Shown here: in pieces, positions 43,301 through 55,900 of the stretch
Layout of the letters: each line of letters opens with the position of its first letter
Numbering within the stretch: position 1 is the first letter of the stretch
Assembly: GCF_964340395.1 (NCBI RefSeq)
Contig: NC_135550.1
Location: forward strand, 28,701,176 to 28,765,175
Direction: 5' to 3'
Length of the DNA: 64,000 nucleotides
Source: Glandiceps talaboti
Taxonomy: Eukaryota > Hemichordata > Enteropneusta > Spengelidae
Program-made: the position numbers and the translations under genes
Notes under the pieces: generated by a model
Database searches by the model: none
What the model saw: the letters and a program-made list of their open reading frames with translations, nothing else
What the model was told of the DNA's origin: nothing

Positions 43301-46300
43301 TCTGTATATGTGATGCTTGTTTGCTGTAAGTTTTGTCCAACCAGTAGAAAAACAGTCAAATATTTGTAACATTATTGAACAAGTGTACACCATAGAATGA
43401 AGTGTAAAATGACTAATTCCATTCACTTTGTATTTTGTACAGGCCTACAACTTGATTGTTAGGGACATGTATGCTTTCTATCCACTCTGCATCAAATTTA
43501 TCGATTTACTCAGGTAAGCAACTATTTATTCTGAGTCACCTTTTCAATCACTGGCGCCCTCTAGTGGTACAATGTTGTAGGGAAATAGATGGAGGAAGTA
43601 TCTGTCTCCACAAAGAATATTACTGATTCATTGGGATGTTATACAGATTGACTTCACAAACACCTCTATTATGGTATGTCAGTTCAAATTGGTATTCTCA
43701 ATTGAACTCTTTGAATACTATTATTGTAACCATTATGTACCCCCAGAGGGCGACATACACCATACAGGTCGATTTCCTGATGTACATTTGATGTGTTTTC
43801 AAATTTATACATATTGGTACTATATATGAGACCCCTTTGTTCTTACTTCATGCTATCACTGGAGACCAATCATAACACTTACCATTCCCTTCCTGACACT
43901 TCCTTACAGAGGTAGCTGGTTAAAAACACCTAGTGTAGATGCTGATTCACTGTTTGATAAATGCTGTGATATCTTCCTGTGTTGGGCAAAGTCAGCTGTA
44001 AGTATATTGTTATCTCGTGTGAAAAAGAGTACATTCATTTCAGTTTGTACTTGTGAGTATTAAATAAATTTCCCCAATTTTCTATTAACATCATTATCTT
44101 TGACTCTTACAGAACTTCCGTCGCGAAGAACAAAACTTTGTAGCCCAGAATGAAATGGAAAAAGTCATCTTGATGTCGAGTGCTAGTCGAAAGATGTCAA
44201 TGGCAGGAGATTCATTCAAAATGCGCAAGAAAGACAATGATAGATCATTGGACACATTACAGAACAGCTTGCTTGTAGCATGCCTGAAAAGGTTACTTCC
44301 TATAGGCATGAATTTGTATGGTGCCAGAGAACAAGAACTCATTCATCAGGCCAAGCAGAAATTCTTGGAGGTATAGTTGAATGATATCAATAGTTATACA
44401 GAGACAAGAGTGAAGCATTTACTTTACTTAATTAATGTAGGCCTTGCTACATGCTAATGAATAGCAACAGGAAAGTTCTATAGCTGCACATGTATTACAT
44501 TCTTGCAAACCAGAGCTGTTATTTTTTTCCACGACACTGCGAAATAACGGTGCCATAAAAGAGGCTATGGTTTACGATGATGATGTATTAGGCTAGTCCA
44601 AATTGTGTGTTGGAAGTAGATGACTTTCAGATTTCTGGAAATTCTAAAGTTCACTATTTACAATTGTTCATTATGTTCCATTCCTTCATTAACAGAATTC
44701 AGTTTCCTATATGAGTTACAAATATTACAACTGTGCCATATTTTTTTGACAAAAAATAGGTGACTGCAAAGTATGAAAGATTGGGTGTTTGGTATGAGTG
44801 TCACATTTTTTTTATGAGTAAGGCACTTGTTAGTGTGAAGGACATAAAATTAAACAAATAAAAGAATTTTATGTACTTTACATGCAACAACAAATAGCAC
44901 AAGGAGCAAAAAGTTGTCCCCATGTTTTCCTAGCACTAGTGATGTTCTGCGACTTAATAACCCTCTAGCTTTTTTGTAAAGAGTAACAATAACTTTCAAT
45001 AATTAGTTCAACTTCACATCAACAGTAAGTTTTTAGTATCTCTGTGATGATTATTAAAAAGCAATAAATAACAACTCTTCTCAAACATTAAATTAACCTT
45101 ATTAAATTTGTAATGTGTAACTTTCCCTCCACATATTACAGTTAAAAGTACAAAACCTGAAATAAAACATCCCTGAAATAAAACATCGTCTGGCTTGACA
45201 GAAGTCTTACTCACACTGCTACATTTTATCGTCTGGCTCAACAAAAATTGTACCAACGGAAACATTTGTCGAACAAGACAATAAAACATAGAAGTGTTAG
45301 TAAGATTTTTCTTTATCCAAATGATAAAAAATAGCAGTATTAGTAATTTTGTCAAACCAGCTGGTGATTTGTTTCATGTTTTGTGATTTTAATTGTAAAC
45401 ATGTTTTTTAAACAGAGAGAAGCAAAGTTAAAGCAATATCTTACAAAGTATGTATTGCTGCCACTAACCATGAACTTGTAACTATGTTTTAATTTATCTC
45501 TTTCAGAAACTTACAGCACAAGATGTGAATGAGTTTGTGAGAAATTCATTACACATTGGGAAACGTAAAAAACCACCAACTGTAAGAGTTATGCATGAAC
45601 AATCTTCTCTTTGCTATGTAATCTCTATCTTCATCTTTACATTCTTTCTTCCAGAAACAAACAGAAAAAGATGTTTCTGAATTCTTGAGGAATGCACTTA
45701 ACGTGGGCGAAGAAAAGGTGGAGGAAAATGATGAGACTTCTGAATCTTCTAATGCACAGCCTGCAAGTCTTCTTCCATTCCTCTCCTGTCTTGCTATCTC
45801 TCCGTTCATTCATTCATTCATTCATTCATTCATTCATTCATCCACCCAGCAATACCTGCACTCACGCTCACCACATATAACAACCATGTATCCATATTAT
45901 CAGTGTCATTCTGCCTCCTTTAGTAGAGATAAATCATCTTTAGCCACACCTGCATCTTGACCTTTGAACCCTAAATTCTCTGCATGTGTGAAGACCAAGT
46001 AGAAAGTTAAAGGCAGCATGAACTATGTTGTTTATTGTCCATGTATAAATTGCATTTTCCTGTAAAGTGAAAAGTGAAATTAATAAGATAAACTTGTGTT
46101 GTTGTATTTATGTATTTCATTCACTGAACAGAATTATTAAATTATTGGAAAAAATGGAAAGAAGTGTATAGTGAGAAAATAGAGAAGTTGGTGTTTTTTG
46201 TTTAAAATCATAATATTACAATATAACAAGGACATTGTAAAATTATTAATAGATGCATCAGATGTGGTGAGCAACTAAATTTACTGTAATTGGTCAGAAA

Positions 46301-49300
46301 AAAAGCAAAGTTCTGTGGCTGTGGTGAAAAGTTAAATTTAGAAAACTGGACTTTCTAACATCAGTCAGTATTGAGTCTTACTATTTGCTGGTTATTGTCA
46401 CATCTCTCCAGGGTCAATGGGCAAACAACTGGCAGAGACAGCTGTACAGTAAAATGTCCATGAAACACATGGCTGGTCTGGTGGAACTAACACTGGAGAA
46501 GTCAGCAGAAAGAATTCTGAAGATGGCTGAAGTCCTCTACCGGCTATATGTGGTTAGTTTGTCAACAATTTGTATACATTTTTGTAACATATAATGTTGA
46601 ATTCCATGTCTTCCCATACATCCCAATGTAACCATGGATACCAACTGATCAGATTAAGATATTTTACTGTCATACATCCCAATGTAACCATGGATACCAA
46701 TTGATCAGATTAAGATATTTGACTGTCATACAGGTTGATCATCCACCAGCTTCTAAGAAGAGTGCATGGCGTCGTTTGATGTCGGCACAGAGGAAGAGAG
46801 CTGTCATGGCCTGCTTCAGAATGGTACCATTACATAGCTTACATAGGTAAGTCACTGATACTTTCTCAGTTTGGTCACTTTGAAGAATTGTTATAACTTT
46901 GTCAGTTTATATGTAGTCAAAATAACAAGATTTGTCACATGTAGTGTAATAAACATCTTTAAGGCAATCAAAGTCAAGTCAAAAGTATGAATTATTATTA
47001 ATTTCTACATTATAGATATTGCTGAGGTGAGGTCTTCTCAGAAAAAAAATTAACAGACACAGACACACATACACCCATCCCCCACACTGGTATTAAATTA
47101 TTGTTAGACATATGAAAATTTATATGATCTTGCTTCATAGACAATTATAAGAATTTCATCAAAACAAACTAAGTTAACATACATATTATTATCTTCACGA
47201 TGTTCAGCTGGTACTCAATTATTACATTTGTTCTTCCAGGCATCGTGCAATAAATCACTTTTTGCGTGCTTATCGTGAAAGGTGGCTATTAACTGAAGAA
47301 TCAGCTGAGCATACATTGATAGAGGATCTGACTGTAAGTATGCTCAGAACAAAGAATATTTAATTTCAAGAAATGTTATGTAGTGAGAAAGCTACACATA
47401 TGATGTAGTAGACAACTTATATGGGTGAAACATTGATTACTCAGATATATGACAAACTTGATCATTTATCAGAATGTTAAATTGTAATGTATGTACATAT
47501 CAACTAATAATCAAACAGATGACTCAGTTTTTACTGCCACCGTGTGCACTTGCATCAGTAACTCTTGTTGCTATGACAATATTCTTGGATTGCCAAGACC
47601 TTCATCAGCAACAACAGTTGCTATGACAATATTCCCTTCACAACAGTTTGACTTAGTTATAAGATTGAGACACCTAATAGAATTAGAATCTATTTTTTCA
47701 GGATGTCAATATGTGGATTGTTGTTAACATGGACATAATGTAGATTTAGAATTTACTATGTACAGTATAGTTCATGTCAAGTTGTATTTTGAAATTGGAA
47801 ATTGATGTCATTATAAACTCCCTGAGGCAAAGCACACAAGCTGAATTATTTGTACAAAGGCTGGGTTAATTCTTGAAGTAAATCCCGATTTGTTTGATAC
47901 TTGTAGGCTGGCAAAGAAGTAATGGAGAGTGAAGAAGAACTAGTGAAATCACCTGATCCACTTCAGCAGTTGATTCTAACATTTAGTCGAGCTGCTGGAC
48001 TTAGACAAGAGTAAGTACTACCAAATATCAAGTCATAGAACAACTTACAAAGTTTTGTATGTGCATTTCACTTCATATCCTTCATATGTACATTTCACTG
48101 AATATTCACACAGTACTTGCAATTTGTTTCACCTTCCGATAATGGCGATACAGTTTGATGAATAATTGATAACATACAAAGTGAAATGGCAGAAGGGTAA
48201 TTAAGAGCTATAAATGAACACAAAAATATCCTCTGAGATTAACTATTAATTTTAAATCCTTTTTTTTTTCAGTGGCTTGGAAAAGGATTGCCTCTACATG
48301 TCCTTTACTGATATCATGAGCAAGGTATGTCAAATATTTCAACTCAGTCCACAGTTTTGTTTTAGAAATTGTGTTATCCACAACACATTTTTTATCTCAT
48401 TTGATGGCTTTGAAATATGTTTTGAAATTCTGTATGAGTGAATGATTTGAAGAGGACACTGATTACACAACTCCTTTTTTGTTTATCTTCAGAGTTGTCA
48501 TGGTGATGATGACGATGATGATGATGAAGGAGAAGATCCAGGTGCATCATTCCAGGTATGTGTGTTGGTCAACTTGTTTGTTTGTTTATTCTTGATGTTC
48601 ATGCCTTGACAACTTATTTCTCGCTAAGAAAGTAAATGTCATTTAGGGAAGAAAGACACAATGAATTATGGCGATAATAGACATCCGAAAAATGGTTGTC
48701 ATGAAGACCTGATAACTTTACATTTGTAGCAACAGATCTAACCAAATTCAATGCACAAAACTTTATCCCTTAAGTTCAAACATCATTCTGATACTTAGCT
48801 ATTCTGATGTGTCTTCCACAAATATAATGACCTACAGCGAGCGCACATTGATATATTAAAAAGCCCTTTCACAGTGACATGCGCCCTCATGAGGCCAAAA
48901 CACTTAATCATTTGTTTAAAATCACTTGAGATGCAAGATGTGTAAAAGTTTATTTTGATGATGACCTGCAGGAACAAGAAATGGAAAAACAACGGTTACT
49001 GTTTGAGCAAGCCAGGTTAGCTGATAGAAGTGCTGCTGAGATGGTGTTAATGGTAGTTAGTGCCAGTGGAGGTAAGATTATATTTGAAAAAGCAGTAAGA
49101 TTTGAAATTTTCTTTTTATGATTTTGTCAACAGGCTGACATTTCTCATGCTTCAGGATTTGGATATACAGTTTTCTGTATCCTGAAAATCATTAAAGTTT
49201 GCATCTTCTGATAAATTGAAATTAAGCAAAGAGAATGCCATTGGTGCTGTTTAATCACCTTATTGCAGATACTTCAAAATATAGCGGAAGTACTATACAT

Positions 49301-52300
49301 TGTCACTGTTGAGGAAAGACTTCAAGTTTGTTTATGGGATTAAGAATTTAAGGTGTAGGGTTTGATTGATTTAGGTGAGAGTGAGTAACTTTAAAACTGT
49401 GTTTTATTCTTCCCATCTGATCAGGTCATCGTACAGACATGGTTATGCACACATTACAACTAGGTATATCTTTATTAAGAGGTGGTAATACTGCAGTACA
49501 AAGAGTAAGTTTAGTATGAGTGTAATCGTGAACTGTATGTGGTAGTTATTTGTTTTCCACATCAAATCAAATCAAAGATTGCCCTATAAGGATGGGAGAA
49601 CCTCTGAGGTTCTCAGTAGGATGAATGTTCTGTCACAACTTCCAACTTGCCAAGTATGTACTTTATGATGTGAGTTGTGTAGATTAACAGACATGTATTC
49701 GACTTGCCGCAAGTTGAGAAATTTTTTTTTTATATTTGTATATTTTTTATTTGTAATATTGAGATCTGTGAGTTTTGCCAAGTTGATTTAACTACTTTTT
49801 TCTTTTGTTTGAAATTAACAGCGTATGTTACAGCATCTACAAGATAAAATGGATGTAGGGTTCTTCACAAGTGTAGCTGAACTGATGGAACAATGCAGGT
49901 AAGATTTCACATCAAACAGGAGGATTCCAGTAATTAGAAATGTACGCACTACCTGGACTATAGTCACTTGATGGTTTTACTTGTAAGCTTTACATTGGTA
50001 CAAATGCCATCATAGTAGAGGGAACTCATTGTCAGAATATCTGTAAATTATTAAGAGTTCTTTGTCAAAGTGTAGATAACATAGTTCTGTACAAAGTGTA
50101 AACTTTTTCAGTGTAATGTCACATGTAGTGATTTTAAACAGACAATCCGACTAGAAATCTCAGTGTAGTTGATTGGGATAATATGGTTTAATTACACAGG
50201 GTTTTTTCATCTTTTCAGCATTGGAATAACCTGTAAGTAATTCATTACAAAAACTACATTTTGTGCTCTTTACCATTTGCTTTAAATTTGTTTATTCTAG
50301 TGTGCTGGACTTAGAGGCCTGTGAAAGATATAACAAGGCTGAAGGCTTGGGTGTTGGATCAGGAGAGGCAGCAGGTAAGTGACAGTTGTTGCTATGGCTA
50401 CACTTACAAAATAGGCAGAGGCAGTAAATATGGCGATGTCGGAAAATACCATAAACAAGGCGCTCTAAATTGACATACTACATTTTCACAAAGTTACAAA
50501 CAAAAATGCAACTGCAAATTTGATTTGTTTCTTGGACAGTGCAATGGAAATGTTTCAAACTAGTTTTGTTGTGAAACTACACAAGAGTTGGTGAAATATA
50601 TAGCTATGGAAACACCATGGCTTGATTAGTTCCTCAGCTGTAATATCAATTGAGAGAAATGAATGTTGACTTGAAATTTCTCATTTATGTTATCATGTCA
50701 TCAACTACTTCAAACAGGAAATTATGACAATATGTTATTGAAAAATAGCTTTTACTTTTCAAAATCCAAGATGTACATGGAATTAGATGTTATGATAACT
50801 TGTTATTTTATGTTGTTAAAATCATTGTGTAATTGATGTACAGTTTAAATATTGTGTAAAGTTGGACTGATTGTGTTAAACCCTTGTCATAGAAATCATT
50901 AGACCATATGTCATGTGTGGAGTTGTAGGAGCAGCCTGCCACTGTTCTATAGAAACCACTGCAAATCACAGCATGGTGTAACAGTCATTGGTAGAACCTC
51001 CCCTGACCAGCAAATCATATCCTATAGGTAACCAAGAAATGATGTCCCTTAGTATGTGAGTGAAACCAGACCCAGTAGTCAATACATGGACACATCCACA
51101 TGACCCAGTAGTCAATACATGGACACACCCACATGACCCAGTAGTCAATACATGGACACACCCACTTGACCCAGTAGTCAATACATGGACACACCCACAT
51201 GACCCAGTAGTCAATACATGGACACACCCACATGACCCAGTAGTCAATACATGGACACACCCACATGACCCAGTAGTCAATACATGGACACACCCACTTG
51301 ACCCAGTAGTCAATACATGGACACACCCACATGACCCAGTAGTCAATACATGGACACACCCACTTGACCCAGTAGTCAATACATGGACACACCCACATGA
51401 CCCAGTAGTCAATACATGGACACACCCACTTGACCCAGTAGTCAATACATGGACACACCCACATGACCCAGTAGTCAATACATGGACACACCCACATGAC
51501 CCAGTAGTCAATACATGGACACACCCACTTGACCCAGTAGTCAATACATGGACACACCCACTTGACCAGTAGTCAATACATGGACACACCCACACAACCC
51601 AGTAGTCAATACATGGACACACCCACATGACCCTGTAGTCAATACATGGACACACCCACTTGACCCAGTAGTCAATACATGGACACACCCACATGACCCA
51701 ATAGTCAATACATGGACAAGCCCACTTGACCCAGTAGTCAATACGTGGACACACCCACATGACCCAGTAGTAAATACATGGACACACCCACTTGACCCAA
51801 TAGTCAATACATGGACAAGCCCACTTGACCAGTAGTCAATACATGGACACACCCACACAACCCAGTAGTCAATACATGGACACATCCACTTGACCCAGTA
51901 GTCAATACATGGACACATCCACTTGACCCAATAGACAAATGGACACACCCAGTAGTTCTGATAGCCAACACACAGACACACTGCACACAACGAACTCTAC
52001 AATGACTTATACATGATTTACATTCAAATGATATACCCTCCAGTTCACTCTACATGTAATGTCAGTGTATCTAATTCACTAATGACCAATCTATCCTAAG
52101 CACCACCACCCACCTCAATGTAATCTGTCTTGTCAGTAATCGTGGGCTTCTATTATGGACATATTGTTAAGTTTTAAATGTTAAATGATTTTCTATGCAC
52201 AGTTTTTAGATCACAATGTACACGTAATGAATATATTTGTATTTGTTCACACAGTAAATTGTACAAGGTGTTATTAGTGTTGTGTGTAAATATGTCACTG

Positions 52301-52650
52301 TTTTTATACTTTGATGATGTTCTAACTGCATGTATTGATTTCTTGCATGGTTGTCATTTCTGTTGTCAAAAAAGGCGAGTTCCGTTATGCAGGTAATTGC
52401 TGTGGATTTAATTTTAATTTTACATTGATCAACTTTTGACTAAGATCATGTGTATTTTAGTGTGTAAGACTTAAGTCAAACTCTGTCCTATTAATATGAT
52501 ATATTTACCAACTTACTTTTAGAATACTTATATGAACAAAAAGACTATTTGATTACCACATCCAGAACATCCATTTACTTTCAACCAAACATGTCCACAC
52601 ACACGCACACACACACACACACATTCACACGCACACACACACACACATTC

Positions 52651-52691
<41 letters not shown>

Positions 52692-52739
52692 CATTACATA
52701 CACACACACACACACACACACACATGCATTACATACACA

Positions 52740-52804
<65 letters not shown>

Positions 52805-52816
52805 GCACACACACAC

Positions 52817-52859
<43 letters not shown>

Positions 52860-52893
52860 CACACACACACACACACTCACACACACATGCATT

Positions 52894-52967
<74 letters not shown>

Positions 52968-55900
52968 TTTGAATCGACCATCAGCCAAGTTTGTCTGAAA
53001 GTGCAAATGAAAAGTTCACCATTTCTCATTTTTATCCATGTGGAAGCAATTTTAAATTGGTTGTACATTAGTTGTTTTGGAACATTTTGATTTATTTTGA
53101 TTAAATTAAAATGACAGCGTTTGCCTTTGTCTTTGTATACTTCATTGATTTTACTTATGTTCATATTTCACTGTACCACTATGCCTACTAAATGTTACAG
53201 GCTTTTCTTGGTTGCATTTGTCTTAACACTAGAAAATGTCTGCTATAGCCGTTCATTAGTCTGCACCACAGTCTATGATAACTAATATATGCACCTCACT
53301 TGTATTGTTACTAATAAGTATTGACAGAAAAACAGAACCCACAGATGACAAAAATGACTATTTTTTTAGTGTAATCAAAAAGTCCATATTGATGTGATGG
53401 GCCACTCCATTTCACACGTGTGCAGACTGAGGGCATACTCAATGAAATGAACAATGATTAGCTTGGACATCATACAGACTACTTCAACTGACATTGCTAA
53501 CATTTCACAAAACTTACACACCTAACAACACCTTAATGCCAGACTACATTTGATGTATACTCAGGAAGTATCTCCATGGATACTGTAACAAGCCAAGATA
53601 GCCTGCCATCTATGCAATGCCAGATATGCACCTTATCTAAACCTCATAATATATTATGCATTATAACATTTCTGACTACACTCTATATCATTCATTGACC
53701 CAAAATAATCATATAAAACACCCCATCATACTTACCAAACATATGAAGTAGTCCAGTAAGATGCATGTACAGTGTAAAAAATGTATTCAATGCTTACTTC
53801 ACATTACACCAAATGCTGTTTTGACCCCTTGGTAGATTTAGACATATTTTCATTAGTCCCTTATAGGGGGAGACTGTTGCAGTGGGGCTATATCCGTCAG
53901 TCCATGCATGTATGCATGTGTGCTTGCGAGCGTCTGCCTGTCCGTCCGTGTAATACATCATTTCTCAGACATGCAATATCTGATTTCTTTCAAACCTGAC
54001 AAAATGGTGACATGTCTTATGGGACATATGCATGTCACTTTGTTTTGCGAATTATGCAAATTTGACCGAGTAACGACCATATTTGTAGTTAAAAATCATT
54101 GCTTACCAGCATGACTAAGACACTTTTACAGTAATACCTAGAGACTCCATTCAAGTGTCTACCTCCATATTACCAGGTACAAGCTTTCTTTTAAGACATT
54201 GATCTTTGACCTTGACCTTCAGGGTCAATTATCACAATCAAGCCATTTCCTGCCTGTTACAGAGACATTGTAGTGTAATTTGCTGCCAATTTCTTTTAAA
54301 TCATGTGTTCACAGATAATATAGAGGAAAAATATACACAAAGATTAGTTTTGTGCTCATGTCACATTATATTGAATGTCGGCCATATTTTGAGTAACAAA
54401 TTACAGTATGTTACTGCATAACTCAAACACTTCAATATGTAGAGACTCCACTCAAGTGTCTAACCCCATATAATCATATACAAGCTTTCTTGTAACACAA
54501 TGACCTTTGATCTCAACCTTGACCTGCAGGGGTCAATTATCAAAATCAAGCTATTTCGTGCATTTGCAGACAGTCTATATCATTTCTATATTGCCAATTT
54601 CTTTCAAAATCATGTCTAAATGTAATGCAGAACACGAGACACACCTGCATTACTTTTGCTCATATAAGATTTTACCAAATGGTGGCCACATTTGTAGTGA
54701 TCAATCATAATTTACTGCATAACTCAAAAATTTTAATATATAGAAACTCCATTCAAGTGTCTATTCCCATAATATTTGGTGTAAACTTTCTTTTTAAACT
54801 TTGACCATGACTTTGACCTTCTGGGTCGATTATTGAAATCCAGACATTTCCTGGATATCAGACGCTTTTTAGTATTTATTTGTTGCCACTAATTTCTTTT
54901 AAGTCATGTCACCATTTAGTCACATAGAAGTAAAGGTAGTAATGTATTTGAAGGGGGTTGTGTCTTCTACAAAGACTTGTTAGATTAGCAATAAAATAGT
55001 CCTTGATTTTAGGTGTAGTTCATTTTGGGGCATGAATGTAAATTTATCATTTCTACTTCAGATGCAACCTTCTTTCATTATACAATGTAGTGGCTTCTTA
55101 TAGCTGGTATGATATAAGTTGTTATTCAATACAATATCAACTCTAAAAGTTTGTGCATTTAGTAGAACATATAGAAGTTCTTCATGATTATGCCATGCAA
55201 CATTAAAGGGTTGGCCTTGCTTCCCACTTTAATGCATAGGCTATGCTTTTTGCTTTTTGATGCTAAGGTGATTGGCATTGCTATAGAACACATTACTGTG
55301 GTTAGTTTTAAGGAGAATGATATGAAAATTTAGCAGTGGAAGTCATTCTAACTTTGACAGTCATAAATACAATGATTTTGATTTCAGGAGAGAAAGCGCT
55401 GCATGATGCACCATTCACATGTGCTCTCTTTAGATTTCTGCAACTTTTATGTGAGGGCCATAACTTAGGTAAGTTATAACATCAATTTGTAAATTATATA
55501 TTTTGCATTGCAACTAGAATTGGAAATCTGATGCACACAATTTGAGTCACTTCACAGAACCACAGCGTTGTTTTCCATGAAGTTGGCCTATGAGATGGAT
55601 GTACATGTACATGTGTTTAACGATTTTGTACCAAGTACAGCATATTGTATTCTCTTAGCTTTGACAAATTTTATTACCATCTGATCAAGGAGAAGGCTTG
55701 ATTGACTGTATTTACTGTATTTCGCACCCACCAGGCTTGCCCTTGACATTCACTTTTGTTCATACCTTTGGTATGGTATGTACTACGTGCAAGGACAAGC
55801 ACAGTAGGCATGAAATACAGTAAATAAAGCAAGTCAAACCTTTTCCTTGATCAGATTTTAATCAGACTTGAGGTTTGCAGTGACTTTGTTAATTTTGACA

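Larger units (their letters stand above)
50375..55387 (+). other. 5.0-kb intron, the longest in the window
   Basis: Phase-1 intron between GSGEAA and [10 protein letters not shown]. It contains a 33-bp minisatellite (51070), a complex CA microsatellite (52596) and a 301-bp tandem repeat (54120), each listed. I saw no RyR-like coding block in it. Confidence 0.85.

Noticed and set aside
50966-51990. Repetitive open frames (CPCIDYWV and [11 protein letters not shown] types)
   Set aside because: Shadows of the second 33-bp minisatellite in the 5-kb intron.
52528-53006. Thr-His and Cys-Val repeat proteins
   Set aside because: Translation of the CA microsatellite.
53781-54710. Several 65-72-residue open frames
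   Set aside because: They lie in the 301-bp repeat, resemble no protein I know and do not continue across units.
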